This document shows, piece after piece, positions 7,924-14,832 of a stretch of DNA of 15,326 bases. This DNA comes from Paracoccaceae bacterium (lineage in GTDB: Bacteria > Pseudomonadota > Alphaproteobacteria > Rhodobacterales > Rhodobacteraceae), in assembly GCA_007128995.1 (NCBI GenBank), contig SKWJ01000328.1:1-15326 (forward strand), given 5' to 3'. The notes beneath the pieces are model-generated. The model did not search any database, was not told the DNA's origin, and saw only the letters and a list, made by a program, of their open reading frames with translations. The position numbers were made by a program, and so were the translations under genes. How positions within the stretch are numbered: the first letter of the stretch is position 1; the number at the start of each line of letters is the position of its first letter.

Positions 7924-8426
7924 TTTCTATCCTTGCTTTCAGGCCCTTTTCCGGCCAGCACCTTCACCCCGTCCAGCAGCAGAACCAGCGCGAACAGCCC
8001 GAAGGATGCCGCAACCGCAAACTGAAAGGGATGTTTGGGAATGCGCATCATGTTGGTGATGTCGCCCCAGCGCAGGCTGCCTTGCGCATTCAGATAGACA
8101 CGCCACGCCACATAACCAAGGAAGGCCGCCCCGGCGAGATGCACAAGTGCGACCAGCCAGCGCATGGCTGGCAGGTCCAGCCAGCGCCCCAGCAGGTCGA
8201 CCGAAACATGGCCGCGGGTGATGGCCGTGTAGGGCAGCGCCAGCGCCACGATCAGCGACATTGCCAGTTCGGTCATTTCATAGCCGCCCCGAAAGGGGCG
8301 ACCAAAGAAGTACCGCATGACAATCTCGTAGATCACAAGCGCCATGAGCCCGAACAGCACAAGTCCGCCGCCATAGGCGATGAACCGCAAGATCCGCTCA
8401 AACCAGCGCTCGATCTGTGCCAGCAT
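7920..8426 (-). CDS. dctQ: TRAP transporter small permease subunit (DctQ)
   Basis: Small membrane subunit of the TRAP transporter, 168 residues, with the expected four hydrophobic segments (near residues 12-33, 48-65, 88-110 and 133-155). Family signatures are the EIVMRYFFGRPFRGGYEMTE stretch after helix 1 and TRGHVSVDLL between helices 2 and 3. It bridges the periplasmic domain and DctM. It starts 11 nt after the dctP stop with only a weak SD, and ends inside the dctM start (ATGA overlap), so translation is likely coupled along the operon. Confidence 0.96.
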   Translation of the reverse strand: MLAQIERWFERILRFIAYGGGLVLFGLMALVIYEIVMRYFFGRPFRGGYEMTELAMSLIVALALPYTAITRGHVSVDLLGRWLDLPAMRWLVALVHLAGAAFLGYVAWRVYLNAQGSLRWGDITNMMRIPKHPFQFAVAASFGLFALVLLLDGVKVLAGKGPESKDRK

Positions 8427-8437
8427 GACCGGGGATC

Positions 8438-9478
8438 TCAGTCCAGTTCGATGCCGGCCACGGCGAGCATCGCCCGACCGTCAATCCCTGCGGCGTCCAT
8501 TTCCGCGGCCCATTCGCCATAGATGGGCGAGAGCGCCTCAAGAATACGGGCCTGTTCCTCTTCCGAGAACTCGATCACTTCCTTGCTGGGGTCGTCGCGC
8601 ACGAAGGCAACGCTTTCATCCGCGCGATCCAGATAGGCCTGCGTTGCGCGGCGGCTTAGATCAATCCCGGTCAGGTTATCAAGGATCTCCTGATGCTCGG
8701 GGCTAAGGCGGTCATAGCTCGCTTCATTCATCACGACGGTAAACTGCGAGCGTCCGAAAATCGGCCCGGTGATGGTGTAGTAATTGGCCACCTCATGCAT
8801 CCGGAAATCAAGGATCGTGGTGAAGGGGACCATGGCACCATCAATGACACCGCGCTCAAGCTGCGGATAAAGTTCGGTAATCGGCATTGCGACGGGCGTT
8901 CCGCCCAGCGCCTCGATCTGCCCTGCCTGCGCAGCCGAAGGCGACCGCAGGATCATGCCCGAGATATCGTCCATCGACCGGATCGGCCGGTCACGGGTAT
9001 AAATTCCCGCATCATCGGCAGCCCAGAGCGCAAGCACTTTCAGACCGTCAAATTCCGGAGCGAGATAGCCATTGTCCAGCAGGTCCCACATCAGCTCGGT
9101 TGATGCGACCCCATCCGCCGACAGCCCCGGAAGTTCCATCATCTGGGTCCGTGGAAACTGTGGCGAGGTATAGCCCGGCAGACTGAAGACCATATCCACC
9201 GTGCCTTCCTGCGCCTGCCGGATCAGCTGGGGCGCGCCCCCCCCAAGCTGCATCGAAGGGTAAAGCGTCAGGGTCAGTTCTCCGCCCGACGCTTCTTCGA
9301 TCTCGGCGGCCAGAGGCTCCAAGATCTGGGTAAAGATGATATGGCTTGGCCCGACAAAGGTATGCAGGCGCAATTCGGTCTGGGCCGATACGACAGACGC
9401 GCCAGCGACCCCTGCCGCCAACACCATCGCCGGGGCGCTCGTTTGCAGGAACGCCGTGATACTGAATGTGGTCTTCAT
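8438..9478 (-). CDS. dctP: TRAP transporter periplasmic substrate-binding protein (DctP)
   Basis: Extracytoplasmic binding protein of the TRAP system, 346 residues. ATG 9478 is preceded by GGGAGGA about 6 nt upstream. The N-terminus is an export signal (KTT, then a hydrophobic run PAMVLAAGVAGASVV, and VSA|QT cleavage near residue 32). The mature part shows the DctP pattern: TELRLHTFVGPSH at the start, YPSMQLGGGAPQLIRQAQEGTVD, then the ligand-contacting Arg region ISGMILRSPSA followed by LGGTPVAMPITELYPQLERG and VIDGAM. The Arg in ILRSP corresponds to the carboxylate-binding Arg of the family, so the ligand is probably a carboxylate. First gene of the TRAP operon, 164 nt downstream of the LysR-type gene on the same strand and with a LysR-box-like dyad in front, suggesting control by that regulator. 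Confidence 0.96.
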   Translation of the reverse strand: MKTTFSITAFLQTSAPAMVLAAGVAGASVVSAQTELRLHTFVGPSHIIFTQILEPLAAEIEEASGGELTLTLYPSMQLGGGAPQLIRQAQEGTVDMVFSLPGYTSPQFPRTQMMELPGLSADGVASTELMWDLLDNGYLAPEFDGLKVLALWAADDAGIYTRDRPIRSMDDISGMILRSPSAAQAGQIEALGGTPVAMPITELYPQLERGVIDGAMVPFTTILDFRMHEVANYYTITGPIFGRSQFTVVMNEASYDRLSPEHQEILDNLTGIDLSRRATQAYLDRADESVAFVRDDPSKEVIEFSEEEQARILEALSPIYGEWAAEMDAAGIDGRAMLAVAGIELD

Positions 9479-9541
9479 CGTGTTTCCTCCCTCTGGAGCG
9501 GACCCGACTGCGATAAGCAGGATGCAGATGTCCCCTCGCGG

Positions 9542-9572
9542 TTATTCTGGCAAATGCCTGCCCCCGACACAA
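9542..9572 (-). promoter_or_regulatory. Putative promoter of the TRAP operon
   Basis: On the minus strand TTGTGT (9567-9572) is followed, 18 nt on, by AGAATA (9543-9548), a plausible sigma-70 pair. A small dyad GGCA-AA-TGCC (9549-9558) lies in the spacer. A start near 9536 would leave a leader of about 58 nt before dctP. Weak consensus match; assigned mainly because it sits directly downstream of the LysR-box-like dyad. Confidence 0.4.
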
Positions 9573-9580
9573 ATAACAAC

Positions 9581-9593
9581 TGAGATTTTCTCA
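9581..9593. promoter_or_regulatory. LysR-box-like dyad (T-N11-A) upstream of dctP
   Basis: TGAGATTTTCTCA is a symmetric T-N11-A element (arms TGAGA/TCTCA, spacer TTT), the classical recognition form for LysR-type regulators. Its centre lies about 50 nt upstream of the inferred TRAP start and 110 nt before the dctP ATG. It follows directly after the LysR gene on the same strand. It shares the octamer TGAGAAAA with a second dyad at 11056-11070 in front of the divergent operon. Confidence 0.55.
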
Positions 9594-9642
9594 TTGGAAT
9601 TGACGCAAGCCGATAAGTTTTCTGCAGTCACCTTTGCACCAT

Positions 9643-10896
9643 TCAGAGTACGCCCCCTCCGGTTTCTGCCGCTGCTTCGGCCAGGAATTCCAGAAAATCG
9701 GCATGTAGCCGACTGGGAAGGCTTCCCTGCAACTCGGTAATCCCGATATTGCGCTGGCTGCCTTCAAGGACAATCTGCAACGGGACCAGAAGCCCCTGCT
9801 CGGTCTCGTATTGCACCTGACTGGGAGAGATGAGCGTCAATGCGTCTGATTCCATCAAGATCCCCCGCAACACGACGAGCGAGCCAGTTTCAACATGCCC
9901 CCGGCCAGAACCCTGCACCCCGTAACGTGTGGCCAGCGCCTCGAACACGCGGCGCGCGGGTGCATCCTTGCGCGGCAGGATCCACGGAAACTGCGCCAGT
10001 TCCGGCCCCTCGATCGCGCGTCCGGCCAGCGGATGGCCTGCCCGCGCGACCACATGCAATGCATCTGTCAGCAATCGGCGCTCGCGCAGCACGCGCTCTT
10101 GCGGATCTTCGCGCAGCGCACCGATGATCAGATCGCAGGTCCCGAATCTCAGCCGCTGCGCCAGAAGTTCGTAGGACCCATCCAGCACCTCGATCATGGC
10201 CGAAGGATATCTGGCCATCAGCCTGACAACTGCGCGCGGCACGATCCGGGTGCGCGCAAGCGGCAATGCGCCGACGACAAGGCGACTGTCAAAAACACCG
10301 GCACGCTCGCGCAGTTCGGCATGGGCCAGCTCGACCTCGCGCAGGGCAAGGCTGGCCCGCGCGGCGGCGGCCTGGCCTGCCTTGGTCAAGACCCTGTTGC
10401 GCTGCCCGCCTTCCAGCACCGCCTGCCCGATTATCCGTTCCATATCCTTGCAGGCGCGCTGGATCGAGGCGTCGGTCTGCCCGAGATACCGCGCCGTCGC
10501 CGCGAAATTCCCGGTCAGGGCAAAGGCGGACAGCGCGCGCAACTGCGTCGTGCTGGCATACCGTTCCAGCACATTGCCTGCCGCCCTGGTGCTGCGTCCC
10601 TTTGCCAGCAGTGTGGGGTCATGCAGATGTTCCAGCGCCCGACGCGCCCGGCGGGTCACGATCTGGCCTTCCTCTGTTGCCACGCAGGCATTGCCGACAC
10701 GCTCCAACAGGGGCGCATCGAATATCTGCGCCAGTTTCGCCACTGCCTGCGATGCGGCGGGTTGCGAAATATGGACCGCCCGCGCTGCCCGCGTCAAAGA
10801 CCCTTGCCCGACTGCGATTTCCAGCAAGCGCAGATGACGGATATTGGGCCATTGCACCGGGTGCTGCGGGGGCGGATGTGTCGGGGGCGGTGCCAT
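9643..10896 (-). CDS. LysR-type transcriptional regulator with tandem helix-turn-helix domains
   Basis: Cytosolic DNA-binding regulator of 417 residues; ordinary LysR proteins have about 300. The excess is a second HTH domain. HTH 1 is at about 16-76 (LRLLEIAVGQGSLTRAARA, then ISQPAASQAVAKLA, FDAPLLERV). HTH 2 is at about 117-175 (LRALSAFALTGNFAATARYL, then TDASIQRACKDMERIIG, VLTKAGQ), followed by a linker helix and one LysR substrate-binding domain (about 203-405, starting SRLVVGALPLARTRIVP). HTH 2 lacks the usual QPAxS core and reads TDASIQ. The start is ATG 10896: a stop lies six codons upstream in frame. The N-terminus is His/Pro-rich and the SD is weak. It is divergent from the TSUP-AEC-decarboxylase operon and just upstream of the TRAP operon, so it probably controls one or both. 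The effector is unknown. Confidence 0.95.
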   Translation of the reverse strand: MAPPPTHPPPQHPVQWPNIRHLRLLEIAVGQGSLTRAARAVHISQPAASQAVAKLAQIFDAPLLERVGNACVATEEGQIVTRRARRALEHLHDPTLLAKGRSTRAAGNVLERYASTTQLRALSAFALTGNFAATARYLGQTDASIQRACKDMERIIGQAVLEGGQRNRVLTKAGQAAAARASLALREVELAHAELRERAGVFDSRLVVGALPLARTRIVPRAVVRLMARYPSAMIEVLDGSYELLAQRLRFGTCDLIIGALREDPQERVLRERRLLTDALHVVARAGHPLAGRAIEGPELAQFPWILPRKDAPARRVFEALATRYGVQGSGRGHVETGSLVVLRGILMESDALTLISPSQVQYETEQGLLVPLQIVLEGSQRNIGITELQGSLPSRLHADFLEFLAEAAAETGGGVL

Positions 10897-11134
10897 GAAC
10901 CAGACGTGCCTTCACTGCGGCCCCTTCGACACATGCCGAAAGCAGGCCTGATCTGCGAAAATTACCTATTCAAACCTTGCCAAGGATATTGGAAATTTGC
11001 AATCCGGGACCAGCCGGAACGCCAACACATCACCTATTTATCTGATTTTCATATGCTTTTCTGAGAAAAGGTCATTCAAGCCTGCGTTTTTGTCTGCATC
11101 GGGACGGGTTGCATCTTCTGATCGGGGCATGACA
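10897..11134. promoter_or_regulatory. Divergent regulatory region between LysR-type gene and TSUP operon
   Basis: About 240 nt without a convincing gene, AT-richer than its surroundings. It holds a dyad CCTTG-C-CAAGG (10975-10985) overlapping a second, CCAA-GGATA-TTGG (10980-10992), about 80 nt from the LysR start, a usual position for LysR autoregulation. It also has a direct repeat ACCTATT (10964-10970 and 11032-11038) and a 15-nt palindrome (11056-11070). No clear -35/-10 pair could be assigned to the plus-strand operon. A plus-strand frame open from 10997 enters this region but lacks membrane or other coding character before about 11129. Confidence 0.6.
11056..11070. promoter_or_regulatory. 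Palindrome with LysR-box spacing upstream of TSUP permease gene
   Basis: CTTTTCT-G-AGAAAAG is a perfect 7-1-7 dyad; its core TTTTCTGAGAAAA is also a T-N11-A element. It lies 65-79 nt upstream of the preferred ATG of the TSUP gene. The octamer TGAGAAAA recurs in the dyad at 9581-9593 before dctP, suggesting a common regulator, most simply the LysR-type protein encoded between them. Confidence 0.5.
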
Positions 11135-11899
11135 ATGTCACTGCAACATGCAAAGATGGGGTATGATGTGAGCATCTTGCTGGCGATCCTCGCGATCGCT
11201 TTAGGCGGCGTCATGAAGGGGGCGATCGGGGCAGGCATGCCGATCATTGCCGCACCCGCGTTGACGATGCTGTTCAATGTCCAGACGGCGGTCGCGGTTC
11301 TGGTCGTGCCCAACCTTCTCAGCAATGTCTGGCAGGCATGGCATTTTCGCGCTCAGGCGATGCCGATGCGGTTTCTGGTGCTGTTTGCCGGGGGTGGCAT
11401 GCTGGGTGTCATTGTCGGGACCTATCTTCTCAGCATCCTGCCACAGGCGATCCTGCAACTTCTGGTGGCAATCGCAGTGCTGGCCTATATCGCGCTGCGC
11501 CTGGCGCGTCCGAACTGGGCCTTGCACAGCCCGCTTGCCCAACGCCTGAGCGGGCCTGCCGGAGTTATGGGCGGGTTCCTGCAGGGCGCCACCGGCATTT
11601 CCGCCCCGGCATCGATCACATTCCTGAACGCAATGAAGCTGCCGCGCGAAACCTTCATTGCCACGATTTCGATCTTCTTTGTCGCGATGAGTGCGACACA
11701 GTTGGTGTCGCTCTGGCAGGTCGGGCTGATGAGTCTCGACACGCTGACATGGGGATTTGCTGCATTGGCACTGGTCTTTCTGTCCATGCCGCTGGGCAAC
11801 TGGCTGGGTCGGCGGGCCTCGCAGCGGGTGTTTGACAGGATCATGCTGATCATCCTTGCGGCGATCGCGGGGAAAATCCTGTTTGAAGCCCTGATCTGA
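11135..11899 (+). CDS. TSUP (TauE/SafE) family membrane permease
   Basis: Inner-membrane protein of 254 residues from the chosen start, in the normal TSUP range. It shows the two homologous halves of the family: GGVMKGAIGAGMP (about 24-36) and GGFLQGATGISAP (146-158), each followed by hydrophobic helices (about eight in total). TSUP members move sulfite, sulfonates or organic acids such as sulfolactate, mostly outward; the substrate here is not evident. The frame is open from a TTG at 10997, but the first 44 codons are non-hydrophobic leader, so I prefer ATG 11135 (GGGG 7 nt upstream). ATG 11129, ATG 11156 or GTG 11167 remain possible. First gene of a three-gene plus-strand operon, 18 nt before the AEC permease gene. 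Confidence 0.92.
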   Translation: MSLQHAKMGYDVSILLAILAIALGGVMKGAIGAGMPIIAAPALTMLFNVQTAVAVLVVPNLLSNVWQAWHFRAQAMPMRFLVLFAGGGMLGVIVGTYLLSILPQAILQLLVAIAVLAYIALRLARPNWALHSPLAQRLSGPAGVMGGFLQGATGISAPASITFLNAMKLPRETFIATISIFFVAMSATQLVSLWQVGLMSLDTLTWGFAALALVFLSMPLGNWLGRRASQRVFDRIMLIILAAIAGKILFEALI

Positions 11900-11917
11900 G
11901 AGTGCGAAGGGACGCGG

Positions 11918-12853
11918 ATGTATCTGGTTCACACCGTCTTTCCGCTTTTCGCCGTCATCGCGCTTGGCTGGCTTGTGGTGCGCAGCGGATATCTGGACAA
12001 ACAGGTCGTTGCGCCTGTTGGACAGGTTGTGCTGAAAGTGGCGCTTCCGGCGCTTATATTTCTGGCGCTGGCCACAACCCCTGCGGATCAGACTTTCGAC
12101 ATCTCATTTCTGTTGGCCTATGGGCTGGGCTCGGTGACTGCGATGGCGCTGTGCTATGTCGCAGCCCGCGCGGGGCTGGCGTTGTCACGGGGCGAAGCGG
12201 CGGTTATCGCGCTGGGAGTGTCGATGTCGAACAGCAGCTTCCTGGGCTTTCCCATCGCACAGGCGCTTCTGCCCGCCGAGCAGGCCGTGCGGGTTTTCGC
12301 CCATTGCCTGATTGTGGAAAACCTTCTGATCTTGCCGCTTGGGCTGTTGCTGATCGCCTTCAGCACCCCGGACCAATCCGCCCAACCGAAAGCACGCATC
12401 CTGTGGGCGCAGACGCGCAATCCGCTGTTGCTGGCGCTTGTCGCCGGGGGAACAGTGTCGATGCTGGGGTTGGCGCTGCCCCAATCGGCCCGGGCAGTGC
12501 TGCAACTTCTGGCGCAGCTTTCGGCACCTCTGGCGCTGCTGGTCATTGGCGGCATGCTGGCCAGCCTGCCTGCGCGCGGGCGCGCAAGTGCCGTCGTGCT
12601 GGTGGTGATGGGCAAGCTGGGCCTGCATCCACTGGCCGTCTGGGGCGCGGTTGGTGTTATTCCGGGCGTTTCGGCGTCCTTGGCGGCTGCGGGTGTGCTG
12701 TTTGCCGCCTTGCCGATGATCACGATCTTTCCGCTGCTGGCCGCGCGGGCCGGTCAGGGCCAGCTGGCCGCATTCGGCCTGTTGGCGGCAACGCTGTGCA
12801 GCTTCGCGACTGTGCCTGCCCTGATTCACCTCCTTGGACTGGCCCAGCCATGA
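11918..12853 (+). CDS. AEC (auxin efflux carrier) family transporter
   Basis: Inner-membrane carrier of 311 residues with about ten hydrophobic segments in two halves. Family marks: opening FPLFAVIALGWLVVRSGYLD, the LPALIF helix (43-48) and SMSNSSFLGFPIAQALL (about 102-118), which carries the conserved Asn and Gly-Phe-Pro. Bacterial AEC proteins are linked to small carboxylates such as malonate (MdcF) and malate. GAAGG lies about 7 nt before ATG 11918. It sits 18 nt from both neighbours, so it is co-transcribed with the TSUP and decarboxylase genes. A likely role is uptake or export of the substrate or product of the downstream enzyme, which is inference. Confidence 0.94.
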   Translation: MYLVHTVFPLFAVIALGWLVVRSGYLDKQVVAPVGQVVLKVALPALIFLALATTPADQTFDISFLLAYGLGSVTAMALCYVAARAGLALSRGEAAVIALGVSMSNSSFLGFPIAQALLPAEQAVRVFAHCLIVENLLILPLGLLLIAFSTPDQSAQPKARILWAQTRNPLLLALVAGGTVSMLGLALPQSARAVLQLLAQLSAPLALLVIGGMLASLPARGRASAVVLVVMGKLGLHPLAVWGAVGVIPGVSASLAAAGVLFAALPMITIFPLLAARAGQGQLAAFGLLAATLCSFATVPALIHLLGLAQP

Positions 12854-12871
12854 TATAGAAAGGACCGCCAC

Positions 12872-14569
12872 ATGACGACACCAACCCTGACCGCCGGGGC
12901 CGCGCTGCTGGCACGTCTGAAAACTGTCGGTGTGGATTTCATCTTCGCCAATTCCGGGACAGATTTTCCACCCATTATCGAGGGTCTGGCTGAAGCTGCG
13001 GCCAAGGGTATCGCACTGCCACAAGCCCTGACCATCCCGCACGAGCATGCGGCAATGGGCATGGCACATGGCTATTATCTGGCCACTGGTCGCGCACAAG
13101 CGGTGATTGCGCATACTGATGTCGGGCTTGCCAATTGTGCCATCGGCGCGCTGAATGCGCATGTCGAGCATGTGCCGATCCTGTTGTTTTCGGGGCGCAC
13201 ACCGACAGTGGAAAAGGGACGGTTCGGGGCGCGCACTGTGCCGATTGGCTGGGGTCAGGAAATGCGCGACCAGAGCGCGCTGGTGCGGGAAGCCTCTAAA
13301 TGGGATTACGAGTTGCGCTTTCCCGAACAGGTGGCAGAACTTGTCGACCGCGCCCATGCGATTGCATCCTCCAGCCCGCGCGGCCCTGTCTATGTTTCCT
13401 TGCCGCGAGAAGTCTTGTGCGAAGCCTGCCCGGCAGAGGTGCTGAACACCCCCCCGGCCATGCAGGCACATGGGCTGTTTGCAAACCCCGATGATATCAC
13501 GGCGCTGGCAACCCGGATTGCACGGGCGCAAGCGCCGGTGATCTTTGCCCAGCATGGTGCCGGCAATGCGGATGGATTTGCGGCATTGGCGCGGATCGCT
13601 GCGGACTGGGCGATTCCGGTCTGTCAGTACTGGGCAGGCCAGCTTGCGCTTGCGACAGATCATCCGATGTGCACCAACCGGGACCCGGCCCCGCTTCTGG
13701 CCGAGGCAGATCTGGTGATCTGTCTGGATGTGCTGGCCCCCTGGATGCCCGAGCATCACGCGCCGAAGCCGGATGCCTATGTCGTCCAGCTTGGCCCGAA
13801 CCCCTTGTCGATCCGCACACCAATCCGCAATTTCCGCGCCGATCTCAGCATCGCCGCGGATACTGGCCCTGTCTTGCTGGCACTGGAACAGGCTTTGGTC
13901 AGGCATCGCCCGGATGTCAGCACCCGCACCCGGTTTGAGCGGATTGCAGCTCGCAACCGCGACGCGCACGCGCAGGCGCTGGCAGCAGCAACCCCGGACG
14001 CGGCCCCCGGCATGACCAAGGCGCAGATCGCGCGTTGTCTGTCCGAGGCTTTGACGGAAGATCATGCCACGGTCGTGTCGGAACTGGGTTGTCCGATGCT
14101 GCCCATGCGTCTGACCCATCATCAGGCATGGTATCAGGAACCCCATGCCGGAGGGCTGGGATGGTCGTTTCCGGCAGCGCTGGGAATGCAGCTTGCCGAT
14201 CCTGACCGGCTGGTCGTCGCCACGATGGGGGATGGCAGCTACATGTTCTCGAACCCCGTTGTCTGCCACCAGATCGCCGAGGCGCTGGCCCTGCCGGTTC
14301 TGATCCTTGTTCTGAACAATGCGGAATGGGGGGCTGTGCGGCAGTCGGTGCTGGGACTTTATCCCGACGGCCATGCCGCGCGCGCCAATCAGGTGCCCCT
14401 GACAGGGTTGCAGCCGATCCCGGATTTCACGCTTGTCGCCCGCGCGTCGCGTGCGCTGGCCTGTCGCGCTGAAACCCATGCAGAGTTTGTCGAAATGCTG
14501 GATCAGGCGCTGGAGCATGTGCGGGCGCGCAAAGGCGCTGCGCTGATCGATGTCGTCACCCGGCCCTGA
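12872..14569 (+). CDS. Thiamine-diphosphate-dependent enzyme, benzoylformate decarboxylase/acetolactate synthase superfamily
   Basis: Cytosolic enzyme of 565 residues with the three-domain ThDP fold: pyrimidine-binding domain about 1-180, central domain about 200-340, pyrophosphate-binding domain about 380-560. The catalytic Glu is E58 (IPHEHA). The Mg/ThDP motif runs from GDGS (453-456) to NN (482-483). H81 (AHTD) lies 23 residues after E58, the same spacing as E47-H70 in Pseudomonas putida benzoylformate decarboxylase. H295/H296 (MPEHHAPK) fall where that enzyme has H281, and T30 (SGTD) replaces its S26. This favours a 2-oxo acid decarboxylase over true acetolactate synthase, and no regulatory subunit gene is adjacent. 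AAGGA lies 7 nt before the ATG. The frame WGQEMRDQ...VREASKWDYE is shared by proteins often loosely named acetolactate synthase, whose reaction is unknown. Expected products if correct: an aldehyde plus CO2, feeding the aldehyde dehydrogenase. Confidence 0.96.
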   Translation: MTTPTLTAGAALLARLKTVGVDFIFANSGTDFPPIIEGLAEAAAKGIALPQALTIPHEHAAMGMAHGYYLATGRAQAVIAHTDVGLANCAIGALNAHVEHVPILLFSGRTPTVEKGRFGARTVPIGWGQEMRDQSALVREASKWDYELRFPEQVAELVDRAHAIASSSPRGPVYVSLPREVLCEACPAEVLNTPPAMQAHGLFANPDDITALATRIARAQAPVIFAQHGAGNADGFAALARIAADWAIPVCQYWAGQLALATDHPMCTNRDPAPLLAEADLVICLDVLAPWMPEHHAPKPDAYVVQLGPNPLSIRTPIRNFRADLSIAADTGPVLLALEQALVRHRPDVSTRTRFERIAARNRDAHAQALAAATPDAAPGMTKAQIARCLSEALTEDHATVVSELGCPMLPMRLTHHQAWYQEPHAGGLGWSFPAALGMQLADPDRLVVATMGDGSYMFSNPVVCHQIAEALALPVLILVLNNAEWGAVRQSVLGLYPDGHAARANQVPLTGLQPIPDFTLVARASRALACRAETHAEFVEMLDQALEHVRARKGAALIDVVTRP

Positions 14570-14571
14570 TT

Positions 14572-14781
14572 TCAGGTGGCTGATCCGGTCCGAACCAAGG
14601 CCAGCCCGATCACCACCGGATCACCTGCATGCTGCGCCAGCAGGTCTGCCACCATTGCAGGACCCTCGGGCAGATCGGTGGCATCGGCGATGACGCCATG
14701 ATGGCCGTCAACACGCTTGCAGACCGCCTGCCAGACATGTGCAACACAAACCAGACCGGGGAACAGCAGACCCCGGGTCAT
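14572..14781 (-). CDS. Possible small hypothetical protein, 69 residues
   Basis: ORF in the interval between the convergent decarboxylase and O-demethylase-like genes. It starts at ATG 14781, ends with TGA at 14572 and does not overlap either gene. Codon third positions are moderately GC-rich. The predicted protein has a hydrophobic N-terminal stretch (LLFPGLVCVAHVW) and a DLPEGPAMVADLLAQ segment; I recognise no family. There is no good SD (GACGGATGG only), and it lies downstream of a strong hairpin that should stop transcription from the right-hand gene. It could be a gene remnant or a chance ORF. Confidence 0.3.
   Translation of the reverse strand: MTRGLLFPGLVCVAHVWQAVCKRVDGHHGVIADATDLPEGPAMVADLLAQHAGDPVVIGLALVRTGSAT
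14573..14627. terminator. Possible stem-loop terminator after the decarboxylase gene
   Basis: Perfect 9-nt arms TGATCCGGT (14581-14589) and ACCGGATCA (14615-14623), extended after a bulge by CAGG (14573-14576) and CCTG (14624-14627), with a 25-nt loop. It begins 4 nt after the decarboxylase stop. No T-run follows, and the loop is long, so termination efficiency is doubtful. It lies in the facing interval between two convergent transcripts and could serve either. Confidence 0.4.
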
Positions 14782-14800
14782 CCATCCGTCTGTGAAGAGG

Positions 14801-14824
14801 AACCGGGGCCACGTGGCCCCGGTT
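14801..14824 (-). terminator. Strong hairpin downstream of the LigM-like gene
   Basis: Perfect palindrome: arms AACCGGGGCC (14801-14810) and GGCCCCGGTT (14815-14824) with a 4-nt ACGT loop. It lies 8 nt after the stop of the O-demethylase-like gene. On the minus strand it is followed by CCTCTTCACA, a pyrimidine-rich but imperfect U-tract. Best explained as an intrinsic terminator for the minus-strand gene. Confidence 0.75.
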
Positions 14825-14832
14825 GCAAGGGA

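Noticed and set aside
9895..11064. 389-codon plus-strand ORF opposite the LysR-type gene
   Set aside because: Shadow of the LysR frame; the minus-strand product has two HTH domains and an effector domain, while this product is His/Gln/Arg-rich with no recognisable fold.
10997..11134. N-terminal extension of the TSUP permease starting at TTG 10997
   Set aside because: No SD and a rare start codon. It would run through the palindrome and regulatory region and add a leader atypical for TSUP proteins.
12185..14518. 777-codon minus-strand ORF antisense to the AEC and ThDP genes
   Set aside because: Strikingly long, but the plus strand encodes two proteins with clear family motifs over the same bases. 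The antisense product is rich in Arg, Gln and His with no domain I can recognise, as expected for an antisense frame in GC-rich DNA.
12872..14569. Sulfoacetaldehyde acetyltransferase (Xsc), because a TSUP permease is in the operon
   Set aside because: TSUP genes often accompany sulfonate degradation. But the enzyme has benzoylformate-decarboxylase-like Glu/His positions, the window has no phosphotransacetylase or other sulfonate gene, and I do not recognise Xsc signatures; not fully excluded.
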